A DNA stretch of 64,000 bases, from the NCBI RefSeq assembly GCF_950295315.1, contig NW_026647647.1:1-64000 (forward strand), in the 5' to 3' direction. The DNA is from Erinaceus europaeus. Lineage: Eukaryota; Chordata; Mammalia; Eulipotyphla; Erinaceidae. Positions 31,536-41,639 of the stretch are shown here, one piece after another (position 1 is the stretch's first letter; each line of letters opens with the position of its first letter). Below the pieces are notes generated by a model. It searched no databases, was not told the origin of the DNA, and was given only the letters and a program-made list of their open reading frames with translations. The translations under genes and the position numbers were made by a program.

Positions 31536-33402
31536 AAGGAATTATTTATGTTAAGTGAGCTAAGTCAGAAAGATACAGATGAGTATGGGATGATCCCACT
31601 CATCAACAGAAGTTGAGAAAGAAGAACAGACAGGGAGACTAAAAGCATGATTTGACTAAATCTGGAGTATAGCACCAAAGTAAATACCCTGGGGTGAGGG
31701 TGAGGGTGGATATTTGACTTCCCGGTACGGGGGTGGGTGGGTGAGGGGGTTGAGGGGGGGGATGGGACAGTCTTTTGGTGGTGGGAATGGTGTTTATGTA
31801 CACTCCTATTAATTTGTAGTCATATAAATCACTAGTTAATATGAGAGGGGAAAATTGATTATATGTCTCAAACATTTTAAAGCACAGATTGAGTCTTTTT
31901 AATACATAGGCTGAGTCTTTGCTATGTTGACTCTCTCAAAAGCCTAGACCAGAACAGGGAGAACAGAAGCTACTGGTGGCACAGCTATATACAAATAATG
32001 TCAAAGGACAAATTATGGTGATGTTGGGTATGATACAGCAAATCCTAACAAAGGGATTTTTCAAAGTTAACCTAATTACCAAATAATGTGATAACAATAA
32101 CTATCTATTGTCTTCTTGAACCCTAAGACAGCAGGAACCTCACATTTCCACTAGAGTCTATATTTCCCCCAGTCCTGGAACCTCTAGGGTGAGGCCCACT
32201 TTCCTGCATGCTTCTCTCAATTCATATCAAGTAATATTGCATCCGCTGATCACAGCCTAATCAATGCAACACATGCTTCACTTCAGACTGTGTCCAGAGA
32301 CGTCACTTGTGGAATGACAACACTTCAGCTTCATTACTCGGGTGAGACTTTTGCTTTCTTTTGTATTCTCTAATTCCATTCCAGGTGGTTCACTTCCTAA
32401 CAAAGTCCTAAAACCTAGATATAGGCCAGGTCCCGTGAGATAGAGCATATGTACACATGTACCCATAAACTAGTGTAAAATATATACCTGAAAGCAAAAG
32501 TACACAGTAATCTGCAGTGAGTCAGTATAAAGTTCCTAATGAAATAGTATCTAATTAGACTTAGGTACCCTCCTCACCTACTTCCTATTATAATTCTCAC
32601 ACTTAGTCCAAAGCGAACCTTGCCAAAGCAAGGACTTCAAAAGCTGAATAAGGGCAAGGGACTGGAGTACTTTAATGATGACTCTCTTTAATCACTATCA
32701 GGCCACCCCAATCAGCTGGGACCCTATTCCGGGAGTCCTGAGATTCCCAAACAGACATGATGGGCCTAGACCTCAAATCAGTCCCTCTCTCCATTGTTAC
32801 TGGTCATCTCTATCAGAAACAACACAATAGACCCCTTTATGGGCCCCGTATAGAAACAACACAATAGACCCCTTTGTGGGCCCCATATAGGACCTTACCC
32901 TCAACCTGGATCAACAAAGGTAGAGAATGTTCCATCCTGTAAAGGGAGAATGGACAACATACTCTATGCTACACCTGAGGAAGATGGGTCGGCATTGGGG
33001 CAGCTTGGAATGTTCCTACTCATGACCACAGAATGTGAGCTCAGATCTACAGGGATGCAGAGATCACATAGGCTCCTAAGCTGAATATGGGCCCCAGACC
33101 AAATCAAATCGATTGGATTTACAGTCAACAATATTTATACCCCTTCCCCATATTAGGGAGCTACTCTCAGCTTTCTGTCCCTTTTCCAGCCATGACATAA
33201 CCTTCCCAGACAATAACTTGGATCCACCTGCATATCAGATTTCAGGCTCAGAAAAAAAAAAAAAACTAGTATAGCTACAGGCCCTTTGAAATATAACTAA
33301 AATAAGCCTACTAGCTGTCTACAAAATAGAGGACCCCCCAACACTTTATCTGCACTATTTCAGCCTTTAGGTCCACGATTGTTCAACAATTTGTTTGGCT
33401 TT

Positions 33403-33754
33403 TGTTGCAGAGGAGTTATTCTGATGCAGTCTCCGCCCCCAGGTTTTTCTATGCCCCGCTAAATCCTAGAGTGCCCCCTTTCAACCAATCCTGGCCCTAC
33501 ACATCACCCCTGGTTGTCGCCCAATAAAAAGCCCCCTCACCCCTCCCCTCTCTCTGGGCTCTTGGCTCTCCCTCTCTGAGGTCTCGCTCCCTGCTCCCCC
33601 CCCCCTCCCCGTGGTCGGCCATTGCTGGCTGGCTCCACGTGGTCTGAACCAAACCTCCCCCCCCATCCTATAATAAAGATTTGTGTACCCCTTTGCTCTG
33701 GACGTCCGCTCTCTTCTCCACGGTGCAGCCCGACACCAGACCACCGCAACAACA
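33403..33754 (+). mobile_element. Solo LTR, class II ERV (family B), inside L1 3' UTR
   Basis: TGTTGCAGAGG to CGCAACAACA, with CCAAT (33485), a TATA-like CAATAAAAAGCC (33521) and the polyadenylation signal AATAAAG (33673). Perfect 6-bp TSD, GGCTTT (33397-33402, 33755-33760). It is nearly identical to the 3' LTR at 58857-59266 but has a single U3 unit. The host L1 sequence reads straight through when the LTR is skipped. Confidence 0.95.
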
Positions 33755-34296
33755 GGCTTTTTATGTTAACTTTCTTTTCAGCCACCATGTTCCAGATGCT
33801 ACCATGATGCCGACCAGACTTCCCTGGACAGACAACCCCAACTATGTGTCCTGGAACTCCGCTTCCCCAGAGCCCCAACCTACTAGGGAAAGAGAGAGGC
33901 AGGCTGGGAGTATGGACCTGTCAGCGCCCATCTTCAGTGGATTAGCAATTACAGAAGCCAGCCTTTCCACCTTCTGCACCCCGTAATGACCTTGGATCCA
34001 TACTCCCAGAAGGATAAAGAATAGGAAAGCTATCAGGGAAGGCATGGGATACTGAGATCTGGTGGTGGGAATTGTGTGGAGTTGTACCCCTCGTATCCTA
34101 TGGTTTAGTTAATGTCTCCTTTTTTAAATAAATTTAAAAAATAAAGAATTTTGGTCCACACACCCAGAGAGATAAATAACAGGGAAGCTTCCAGTGGAGT
34201 GGATGGGATACGGAACTCTGGCGGTGGGAGTTGTGTAAACTGTGCCCCTCTCATCCCACAGTCTTGTCTATCAGTATCAGATCTGTACTAACGAAA

Positions 34297-34840
34297 AAGA
34301 GAAGCTGAGAAATAATACAACAAAGCAGCACTTGGACTGGGTTTGGTGTACTGCACTGAAGTAATAGACTCTGGGGTGGCCGGTGGGTGAGTTCAGGTCC
34401 TGGAACATGATGGTGAAGGAAGACCTAGAGGGGGCAGAATTGTTCTGGAGAAAACTGACAAATGTTGCACATATACAAACTATTGTATTTTACTGTTGAC
34501 TGTAAACCATCATTCCACCAATAATGAGAAAAGCAGACAGGCTGGCAATATGGCTGCACCTGCCAATACCCATGTCCACCATCATTCCACCAATAATGAG
34601 AAAAGCAGACAGGCTGGCAATATGGCTGCACCTGCCAATACCCATGTCCACTGGAGAAGCAATTTCAGAAGCCAGAACTCCCACTTTGTGCTCCCCATAA
34701 AGATCCTGGGTCCCTCCTCCCAGAGGGATAGAACAGGAAAGCTTCCCAAGGAGGGGATGAGACATGCAACTCTGATGTTGGGAACTGTGTGGAATTGTAC
34801 CTCTGTTATCTTGCAGTCTTATTAATCATTATCAAATCAC
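34297..34840 (+). mobile_element. Two older L1 3' ends in tandem
   Basis: 34297-34500 carries the old 3' UTR (CAGCACTTGGACTGG, AGGTCCTGGAACATGATGG, GAAAACTGACAAATG). 34525-34840 carries a second 3' end (GCAATTTCAGAAGCCAG to TTAATCATTATCAAATCAC). The junction includes a 72-bp tandem duplication. Confidence 0.8.
34507..34650 (+). repeat. Perfect 72-bp tandem duplication
   Basis: Units 34507-34578 and 34579-34650 (CCATCATTCCACC to CCCATGTCCA) are identical by eye. They span the junction of two L1 fragments. Confidence 0.96.
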
Positions 34841-34841
34841 T

Positions 34842-35141
34842 TCTTCTTCTTCTACCGTTTGCCCTTCTTCCATAGCCAATCAACAGCGTCAGATTGAGCC
34901 TGATGTAAAGTTTCGAGACCTCCTTTGAATCTGGAGAGGTGGCAGTCGTAGACTATGTGGGTCATAGTCTGTCTGAAGCCGCAGGGGCAGTTCGGGTCGT
35001 CTCTGGCTCCCCAGCGATGGAACATAGCGGCGCACCGACCATGGCCTGTTCGATAGCGATTGAGGAGGGCCCAATCATAACGTGCTAGGTCAAAGCCGGG
35101 TTGACGCTTGCAGGGGTCTGTGATGAGGTGTTTGTTCTTTA
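34842..35141 (-). mobile_element. 5'-truncated Vingi LINE (3' end)
   Basis: Minus-strand open frame ending at the GTAG-type terminus encodes the same C-terminal zinc-knuckle region as 8741-9025, starting GTAAAGAACAAACACC. The GAA tail reads CTTCTTCTTCT on the plus strand. It is inserted in the end of an L1 (TATCAAATCACT to CTAATAAC) with at most a 2-bp duplication. Confidence 0.9.
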
Positions 35142-35265
35142 CTAATAACAAACTTCAAAGAATGGTTCTTCTGGAACTCTTTCTTTTCATATGACAGCAG
35201 AAATCTTAATTAGAATAACAAGTGAGATCTGAAAACTTCATCAGAGCTCTTATATGGAAAGCCAT

Positions 35266-35405
35266 TTTTTTTTTTCCTCTCCAGGCTTATCGCTGGGGCT
35301 CGGTGCCTGCACTATGAATCCTGCTCTCCTGGAAGGCATTTTCCCCATTTTTTGTTGCCCTTGTTGTTACCTTTGTTGTTGTCATTATTATTGCTGTTGT
35401 CATTG
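35266..35405 (-). mobile_element. Headless SINE: type I tail plus hairpin module only
   Basis: Contains AACAACAAGGGCAACAAAAAATGG and the whole extra module (TCTCCAGG to CCTGGAAGGC, 35278-35336) but no tRNA-like head or body. Flanking GAAAGCCATTTT / GGAAGCCATTTT looks like a TSD, so it inserted already 5'-truncated. Confidence 0.8.
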
Positions 35406-35484
35406 GGAAGCCATTTTAAGATAGGAGATGTGTGAAACAGAAAAATAGGCCGTACTATATATTAAGAGCTTATTATAAAGTCAG

Positions 35485-35660
35485 ATGGGCTTGGTTGAAA
35501 TACTGGCTTCACCATACCATGAACTCATAACTTAGGATAGCTTATTCAAACACTAAAACTCAGTGGCATCCTCTAATGATAGAGATAGGAATAAAATGCA
35601 TCAATCGCATGAAAAGTAATTAGCATCTACAGGCACTATGCATGAACTTAAACTGATCCT
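35485..35660 (+). mobile_element. Ancient MIR-type SINE remnant
   Basis: Follows the MIR order: GGTTGAAATACTGGCTTCACCA, AACTTAGGATAGCTTATTCAAAC, AACTCAGTGGCATCCTCTA and GGAATAAAATGCATCAA. Highly diverged, as expected for a pan-mammalian repeat. Confidence 0.6.
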
Positions 35661-35680
35661 GAGGCTTAAAATATTCTTAC

Positions 35681-35901
35681 TGGGGCCAGGCAGTGGCAAA
35701 CCTGGTTGAGTGCACACATTACAGTGTGCAAGGACCCAGGTTCAAGCCCACGAGTCCCCGTCTGCCAGAGGAAAGTTTCACGAGTGCTATCTTTCTGTCT
35801 CTCTCCCTCTCTATCTGGTCCTCACCTCTCAACTTCATTCTGCCTCTAGCCAATAACAAATAAAGTTAAAAAAACATAAAATAAATAAAGAAGTAAATAA
35901 G
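35681..35901 (+). mobile_element. Type II SINE
   Basis: GGGGCCAGGCAGTGGC head, GGTTCAAGCCC box B and a CCAATAACAAATAAAG tail. Perfect 14-bp TSD, TAAAATATTCTTAC (35667-35680, 35902-35915). Confidence 0.95.
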
Positions 35902-35915
35902 TAAAATATTCTTAC

Positions 35916-36195
35916 AAATCAGCATCAGCTGATTTAAATATTAGGTACAGTTAATGTTTTGTAGCGATGGGTTCCACATTCTGAACCACACAGATTTGAA
36001 ATGAATATCTCATAAGCCTTTATTGGCTGTGTCTATCCTAGACACAAAAAGAATGTTTATTTGTCTACATTCAAGACATTCCTTCAGTGGCATGGAACCT
36101 TCCACATGGCCAGGGATTCAAACCCCAGCCATGAGCATGGCCACGCCGACAACATACTGGCAAAGAGACCTCCCCAGCCCTAATCACAGCTATTA
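35916..36195. other. Unassigned, possible old SINE end
   Basis: 36105-36182 has GGGATTCAAACCCCAGCC in a box B-like context on the minus strand, but the family is unclear. Confidence 0.35.
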
Positions 36196-36208
36196 AAAAA
36201 GATGAAAT

Positions 36209-36507
36209 TGGGAGTCAGGCGGTAGCGCAGCGGGTTAAGTGCAGGTGGCGCAAAGCGCAAGGACTGGCATAAGGATCCCAGTTCAAACTCCCAGTTCCCC
36301 ACCTGCAGAGGAGTCACTTCACAGGTGGTGAAGCAGGTCTGCAGGTGTCTTTCTCTCCCTCTCTCTGTCTTCCCCTCCTCGCTCCATTTCTCTCTGTCCT
36401 ATCCAACAACAAGGACATCAATAACAACAACAATAATAATTACAACAACAACAACAAAAACCAGCAAGGGCAACAAAAGGGAATAAATAAATATCTAAAT
36501 TTTTTTT
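36209..36507 (+). mobile_element. Type I SINE
   Basis: GGGAGTCAGGCGGTAGCGCAGCGGG head to tail. Perfect 13-bp TSD, AAAAAGATGAAAT (36196-36208, 36508-36520). Confidence 0.96.
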
Positions 36508-36557
36508 AAAAAGATGAAATCATTCTTTTTGAGAACGTTTTTAAAACTTGAAGTAAC

Positions 36558-36672
36558 AGGAAGACAGAGGACCTAGTGGGGACTGTATTGTTGTGTGTGG
36601 AAAACTGAGAAATGTTATGCTTGTACAAACTATTGTATTTACTGTCAAATGTAAGACATTAAAAAATAAAGT
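36558..36672 (+). mobile_element. Very short 5'-truncated L1
   Basis: 115 bp of old L1 3' end (GAGGACCTAGTGGGG, GAAAACTGAGAAATG, ACATTAAAAAATAAAG) with a perfect 12-bp TSD, ACTTGAAGTAAC (36546-36557, 36673-36684). Confidence 0.9.
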
Positions 36673-36684
36673 ACTTGAAGTAAC

Positions 36685-37836
36685 TATATTCTAAGAAATA
36701 AGGCAGGAAGTAGAGATCAGTGTGTGGTTTTAATCATACACGAAATAACCCAAAGCAACCTACGGTGACAAAAACACAATACCAGTAGCTCCCCCTCTCT
36801 CTTCCTCTCTCTATCTAAATGATATCTAATAAAAAAATAGGGGGAAAAAGGGGAAGGAAGAAAGGCTGTGTGTACACACACACATACACTCACTGAAATC
36901 CAGGCTGTGTGTGTACACACACACATACACTCACCGAAATCCATCCTCTTTGGTGAAGCTTGAAAGGATTGTCAGTGACAGCACAGAAAGCTGAGAATCA
37001 TTGAGGGGGAGGTATGAAGTTGCTGGGTCATTTCCAAAGGTTCTTTGAAAAGTAAACATGTAAAACTTGAGTCATCAGGCAGGACAAATTAAAAAACAAA
37101 CTGAAGAGAAAAGTAAGGTCTAAATGATATACAGAAACAAGGGTCTCTGTGTGCCTGTGGGGGTATGTATGTGTTAGAAGTGCCGTCACATTGGACTGGG
37201 GAATTTGTCACTGAAGATCCCAAATGAACAAAGAGAGGAAAGGGAGCTAAGAGTTCATCACCATGTGATGCAGTTGGAAACAGTCATCAGCAGAGGGCAT
37301 ACGTGCTTGGAATCCAGTCTTCCTGCACAAAAGAACTGCTTTCCGCCAGACATAAATTTCACGGCATGTCACACACCGTTTCTCAGAAACACGGTGAAGA
37401 GAAGTGTGTATATCCACACAAGCCCGTGCTTTAAGAACCCATTCATAAAACAGTCATGTTTGATTAGAGCACAGAAAGGAGATTCTGTATGAAGTACAAA
37501 AGAGAGCAAATTAAAATTCCGCCTTCAGACTCGTAGGAAGGAATAAAGAAATCCGAAGGTGAACATTATCTGATTTGAAGATGGTGCCAGGTTAAGATAA
37601 CCCCAGAAATCTGGTATTGGCATAAGGAAAGATCAAGGAAGCAGGGAAAGTGACCAAAGGAACCTTGGGAAAGATGTTCATGTTGATCAGTGGGGAAAGG
37701 AGACTCGTTCAACATAGTCTGATGTACAGAATGTGCTAGAAAGACAGGGACCTGATGCCTAGCTCAGGTCATACACAAAAATTAACAGGTCAGACTACAA
37801 ACTGAGAAACATCAATAGAAAATTTGACCTAGTGGC
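36685..37836. other. Single-copy-looking DNA
   Basis: No gene or dispersed repeat recognised apart from a CT-rich SINE-tail-like stretch near 36790-36850 and the short tandem repeat below. Confidence 0.4.
36864..36943 (+). repeat. Tandem duplication of a 39/41-bp unit
   Basis: GGCTGTGTGTACACACACACAT-type unit ending GAAATCCA occurs twice. The copies differ by one GT and one C/T change. The GT/AC core is itself self-complementary. Confidence 0.92.
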
Positions 37837-38170
37837 ATCCGGAGGTAGCGCAGCGGGTTAAGCACACGTGGCACAAAGCACAAGGACAGGCGTAAGTATC
37901 CTGGTTCGAGCCCCCAGCTCCCCACCTGCAGGTGGTTCACTTCACAGGCAGTGAAGCAGGTCTGCAGGTGTCTATCTTTCTATCCCCTTCTCTGTCTTCC
38001 TCTCCTCTCTCCATTTCTCTCTGTCCTGTCCAGCAACAACAACATCATTCGAAACAATAACAATAATGGCAGCAACAATGGCAACAAGATGGAGAAAGAA
38101 AAAAACCTCCAGGAGCAGTAGATTCATGGTGCAGGTACTGAGCCCCAGCCATAGCCCTGGGAGGAAAAAG
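37837..38170 (+). mobile_element. Composite type I SINE
   Basis: GGCATCCGGAGGTAGCGCAGCGGG head, GGTTCGAGCCCCC box B and an AACAATAATGGCAGC-like tail. The module CCTCCAGGAGCAGTAGATTC to ATAGCCCTGGGAGG follows. Confidence 0.92.
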
Positions 38171-38208
38171 AATAAAAGAAACATTGATCTAGAAAATTAA
38201 TTGACAAG

Positions 38209-38478
38209 AGTCCTGCCCCACTAGGGAATGATAGGAACAGGCTGGGGATATGGCTCCACCTGCCAACACCCATGTCCAGCAGAGAAGCAATTTCAGAAGC
38301 CAGAACTCCCACCTTCTGCACCCCATAAGGAATTTGGGTCCCTAATCCCAGAGGGATAAAGAATAGGGAAGTTTCTAATGGAGGGGATGGGGCACGGAAC
38401 TCTGGTGGTGGGAACTGTGTGGAATTGTACCTCTCATAATTTGCAATCTTGTTCATTATTAAATCACTAATAAAAAAT
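38209..38478 (+). mobile_element. 5'-truncated L1 3' end
   Basis: AGTCCTGCCCCACTAGGGAATG to the TTATTAAATCACTAATAAAAAATATT end. Older 3' UTR subfamily. Confidence 0.9.
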
Positions 38479-38939
38479 ATTAAAAAATCAAGCAGAAGCA
38501 AGATGATTTGTAACCAAATGACAGTGACTGTGTCCCAGTAAAAAAAAAAATTATTTAGAAAAAAAAAAAAAAAACCTAAAAGAAATTCAGAAAGAGAAAT
38601 ACACTGTAGGGGAGAAAAAGTGTGGTGGGCTGAAATGAGGCTGAGCATTTGGTGCTGTGGGGTGAGGACTGAGGGTTTGATGAAGGGTGAGGGGTACTGA
38701 CACCTCGATTGCTTGGGGACATGAGGAACTCAACCCTAGGATAACAGACATCCTGCCAATCACTAAGGCTATTAAATTTATTTTCTCCCATGCTCTATTC
38801 ATCTTCTAGCCTCTGTTCTTCTCTCTGAAATGAAGCCAAAGTTCAAGTCACCTGAACACACATAACCAAATAAATCATCTGCTATTTCTAGTCCACAGTC
38901 AAAAAAAGAGTTCACTGAAAATCCATAAGAAATCCCAAG
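38479..38939. other. No recognisable feature
   Basis: A-runs at 38540-38575, otherwise single-copy-looking. Confidence 0.4.
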
Positions 38940-39206
38940 GAGAGGGAGTCGGGTGGTAGCACTGAGGGTTAAGCACAGGTGGTGCAAAGCACAAGGACCG
39001 CCATAAGGAACCCGGTTCGAGTCCCCGGCTCCCCACCTGCAGGGGAGTCGCTTCACAGAAGGTGAAGCAGGTCTGCAGGTGTCTATCTTTCTCTCCCCCT
39101 CTCTGTCTTCTCTTCCTCTCTCCATTTCTCTCTGTTCTATCCAACAACAATGATATCAATAACAACAGCAATAACTACAACAATAAAAAAAATTGAAAAA
39201 AAAAAA
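38940..39206 (+). mobile_element. Type I SINE
   Basis: GAGAGGGAGTCGGGTGGTAGC head, GGTTCGAGTCCCC box B and an AACAACAGCAATAACTAC tail. Perfect 12-bp TSD, AGAAATCCCAAG (38928-38939, 39207-39218). Confidence 0.95.
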
Positions 39207-39228
39207 AGAAATCCCAAGAAGAAAAGCT

Positions 39229-40260
39229 GTCCCCTCTCCTGTCGGGCTCTCGTGGGGGGCCTATCTTGGGTCCAGACCTCTAAGCGTGACCGGTCTGTTG
39301 GCCACCAGAGACAGGTGCCAGGAAGAACCTGGCCGGAGGCAGCAGGGGTGAATATGCTGGAATACCCTTGTAACCCACGAGACCCAAGATCACCCCAGGA
39401 GACTATGGTGGCCAATAATCTGTTTATTGAGCAGCAGAGCAGAAATTTTAAAGGATGGTAGGGGGAAGCAGTTTGTTTATACCTAATATGGTTAAGGCAC
39501 CAGGAGGTTAAGAAAGGGTGAGGGTTGGATGTGAGGGCGATCCCGCTGCAGCGTCTGTCACCCCAGTGATCGCCAGGGTTGATTCAGCTGATCTGACTGG
39601 CTAGGCAGGTGTCCCCTTCCTCCCTCACTGCTCCATGTGCGTCCCTCCTGAAGCTGCATGCTCGTTCGACGAGGACGGCCTTCCCCGAATAGAGAATGAC
39701 CCGTGTTCGGTCTTTGGTCGAAGGTATAGGAGTAGCTGCGCTCCCCTGCTAGAACCTCCAAACAAGCTTTCAAGAAAGGGCGAGGGTTTTTCCAGTAACT
39801 GCTGGGCGGGTGGTGTAGCCAGTTCTGGGGATGAGGAAGTGAGATTATCAGCAGGTGCAGGGAGAGAGAGGGAAGGAGTCTTTGTGTGGGCAGGGGGAAC
39901 TGAACCATATATGGTCAGAAGAACTGAGACAGGGAAGAGGTGAGGGGCTTCTTGTAGCAGAGTAAGTGGACTAACCAGTTTGAGAACAAGGAAGTGAACC
40001 TTTGTGCTTAGAGAATGTGGTGCCCTTGTGGGGCGGGGGACAGTGATGGGGGGCTGAACCCGGAAAGCCAAGGCCCTTCCCTGCTCGACCCTGAGGTGGG
40101 GGAGACTGACAAGGTGGCTGTACTTCCAGGCATCCATTTTTCATAGGCGGTCCACACCATGCTCAACCTCAGCCTCACAGTTCCCCACATTCCCTGTCTG
40201 AATCCTGTACCACTGCCACTGGGAAGAGAAGACAAAGTCAGTGGTATCCAAAATACCATC
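39229..40260 (-). mobile_element. LTR-like sequence, possibly class I ERV, with 7SK inserted
   Basis: On the minus strand there is a TATA-like GTATAAAC (about 39470), then CAATAAACAG (39419-39430) as polyadenylation signal, and GGAGAGGGGACA at the end (39229). That is the order of an LTR. The opposite boundary and a TSD could not be found. 40000-40260 may be internal or host sequence; frames there are not recognised. Confidence 0.5.
39527..39775 (+). pseudogene. RN7SK: 7SK small nuclear RNA retropseudogene (5' portion, tailless)
   Basis: Starts at the 7SK 5' end GGATGTGAGGGCGATC and follows it to AACAAGCTTTCAAG, then stops. It is bracketed by a 17-bp direct repeat with one mismatch, AAGAAAGGGTGAGGGTT / AAGAAAGGGCGAGGGTT (39510-39526, 39772-39788). 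It is thus a genuine retrotransposed copy lacking the 3' quarter and any A-tail, matching the tailless retropseudogene class. Not functional. Confidence 0.95.
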
Positions 40261-40559
40261 CAACTTAATGTGGAAGCTGACCCTGGAAGTTAGGGCTGAA
40301 ATGTGAGGGTCAAAGAAGTCTTCTCATAGTAGAAACCCAAATCAGGCAATTTTACAGGCACCACAGTCATTAAAAACAGAAAAGAATTCACCAAAAGAAA
40401 GAAAAAGCAAGAATGGGCCATGGACTCCCAGCTGTCTTCTACGTCTGATTGAGGAGTGAAGCAAACTTAACAGCATCAGAAGACAATTCACTGGCCCATT
40501 CATGGCATTACATCTTGTGAATGGCATAAAATCTACCTATCAACCCACTTACCTATTTT
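40261..40559. other. No recognisable feature
   Basis: Single-copy-looking DNA between LTR-like sequence and an L1 fragment. Confidence 0.4.
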
Positions 40560-40915
40560 TTCATTAAAAGTGATTCATAATTTAATAATGACCAATAAGA
40601 TTGTGAGATAAGTTCCATATCCCCTCCAATGGAAGCTTCCCTATTCTTTATCCCTCTGGGGATCAAAATTCTTTATGGGGTGCAGAAGTTGGGAGTTCTG
40701 GCTTCTGTAATTGCTTCTCCATTTGACATGGGTGTTGACAGGTGGATCCACACCCCCAGCCTGTCTCTTTCCCTAATTGGGCAGGGCTCTGGGGACGTGG
40801 GGCTCCAGGACACATTGGTGAAGTCATCTGCCCAGGGAAGTCAGGTTGGTGTCATGGTAGCATCTACAGTTTGTTGTCTGAAAAGCAGTAAGATATAAAG
40901 CAGAACAAATTGCTT
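40560..40915 (-). mobile_element. L1 3' end, inverted relative to its right neighbour
   Basis: Minus strand: AGATGCTACCATGACACC, GGGGCAGATGAC, GCAATTACAGAAGCCAG, CACCCCATAAAGAATTTTG and ATTGGAGGGGATATGG to a TTATTAAATTATG end. Confidence 0.85.
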
Positions 40916-41370
40916 AATAATGAGGAATCTAAAGGTAAGAATATAGAAGGTGATATTTTAGGTCTTCATGTGAGAAGAAGCTAGGGAATCTCTTTTAGGT
41001 GCATTCCAAGGAGCTCATGACTTTACTGGTCAGCCTTCTCTGCCACTCAAGGAAGATAGGTCCTGAAACGAGAGCAGCCTAGAATGCTCCAAGCTGTGAA
41101 CATGGACTGTGAGCTCAGACTGACAGGGACTCAAAGACTGCACAGGCTCCCGTGGTAAATATGAATAGACATGGGCCCTGGGTCAGATCCATGGGGTTTA
41201 CACTCAATGATATTTATATACTTTCCCCATATTTGGGAGCTAATCTCTGACCTGATCCAGTTTCTGTTCCCAACTCTGACACCATCTTCCAAGATAGTAT
41301 TTTTAGCCCCCTAGCAAGTTAGCTATTGGGCTCAGGTTAGTAAAGTCATGGGCTCCTTGGATACACTTAT
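40916..41370 (+). mobile_element. Older L1 3' UTR, middle part
   Basis: Parallels 32960-33240 of the younger L1 (ACTCAAGGAAGATAGG, GAACATGGACTGTGAGCTCAG, CCCCATATTTGGGAGCTAA, CATCTTCCAAGATAG). Diverged. Confidence 0.75.
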
Positions 41371-41525
41371 TTACCTATTTTTAATGAGAGAGAGAGTTAG
41401 GAAGAGGCAAGAGAGAGATAGGAAGAGGAGGGAGAGAGGAATCCCCACCCACTGATTTATGAGAAATACCCAGGCTTGAACCCCTCAATCATTTCCTCAT
41501 GCCAAGCCAGTACCATGTCCTCTCA
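41371..41525 (-). mobile_element. Degraded tRNA-type SINE
   Basis: AATGAGAGAGAG purine run, GGCTTGAACCCC (box B-like, minus) and a CATGGTACTGGCTTGGC head-like end. Family uncertain. Confidence 0.5.
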
Positions 41526-41639
41526 AGACAACTTCTAACATCACCTAGCCACTCCTAATCACCCCAGTATCTCTGCTACAGCTCAAGCCAGATCCTACCC
41601 TCTCTTTTCCCTAGACTACTGTGACATCCAGGCCTCAGA

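Larger units (their letters stand above)
29251..34143 (+). mobile_element. L1 with 5' end retained but large internal deletion
   Basis: Perfect 15-bp TSD, AAGAATTTTGGTCCA (29236-29250, 34144-34158). After nine extra bases the element begins GGGGAGCGGAGCCAAGATGG, the expected L1 5' start. After about 50 bp it jumps into the ORF2 reverse-transcriptase region at about 29309. ORF1, most of the 5' UTR and the ORF2 endonuclease are absent. The 3' UTR is very long, about 31.6-34.13 kb, with a solo LTR inserted at 33403-33754. Confidence 0.92.
28795..34296 (+). mobile_element. Older L1 3' end, split by a younger L1
   Basis: The older L1 3' UTR occupies 28795-29250 (CCTGACACAATCTTCCC to CCCATTAAGAATTTTGGTCC). 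It resumes at 34144-34296 (ACACACCCAGAGAG to the CTTGTCTATCAGTATCAG end). The gap is the younger L1 at 29251-34143. Confidence 0.85.

Noticed and set aside
34844..35151. Possible host zinc-finger gene, also at 8491-9018
   Set aside because: The frame is the C-terminus of Vingi, present at three loci with LINE tails and TSDs.
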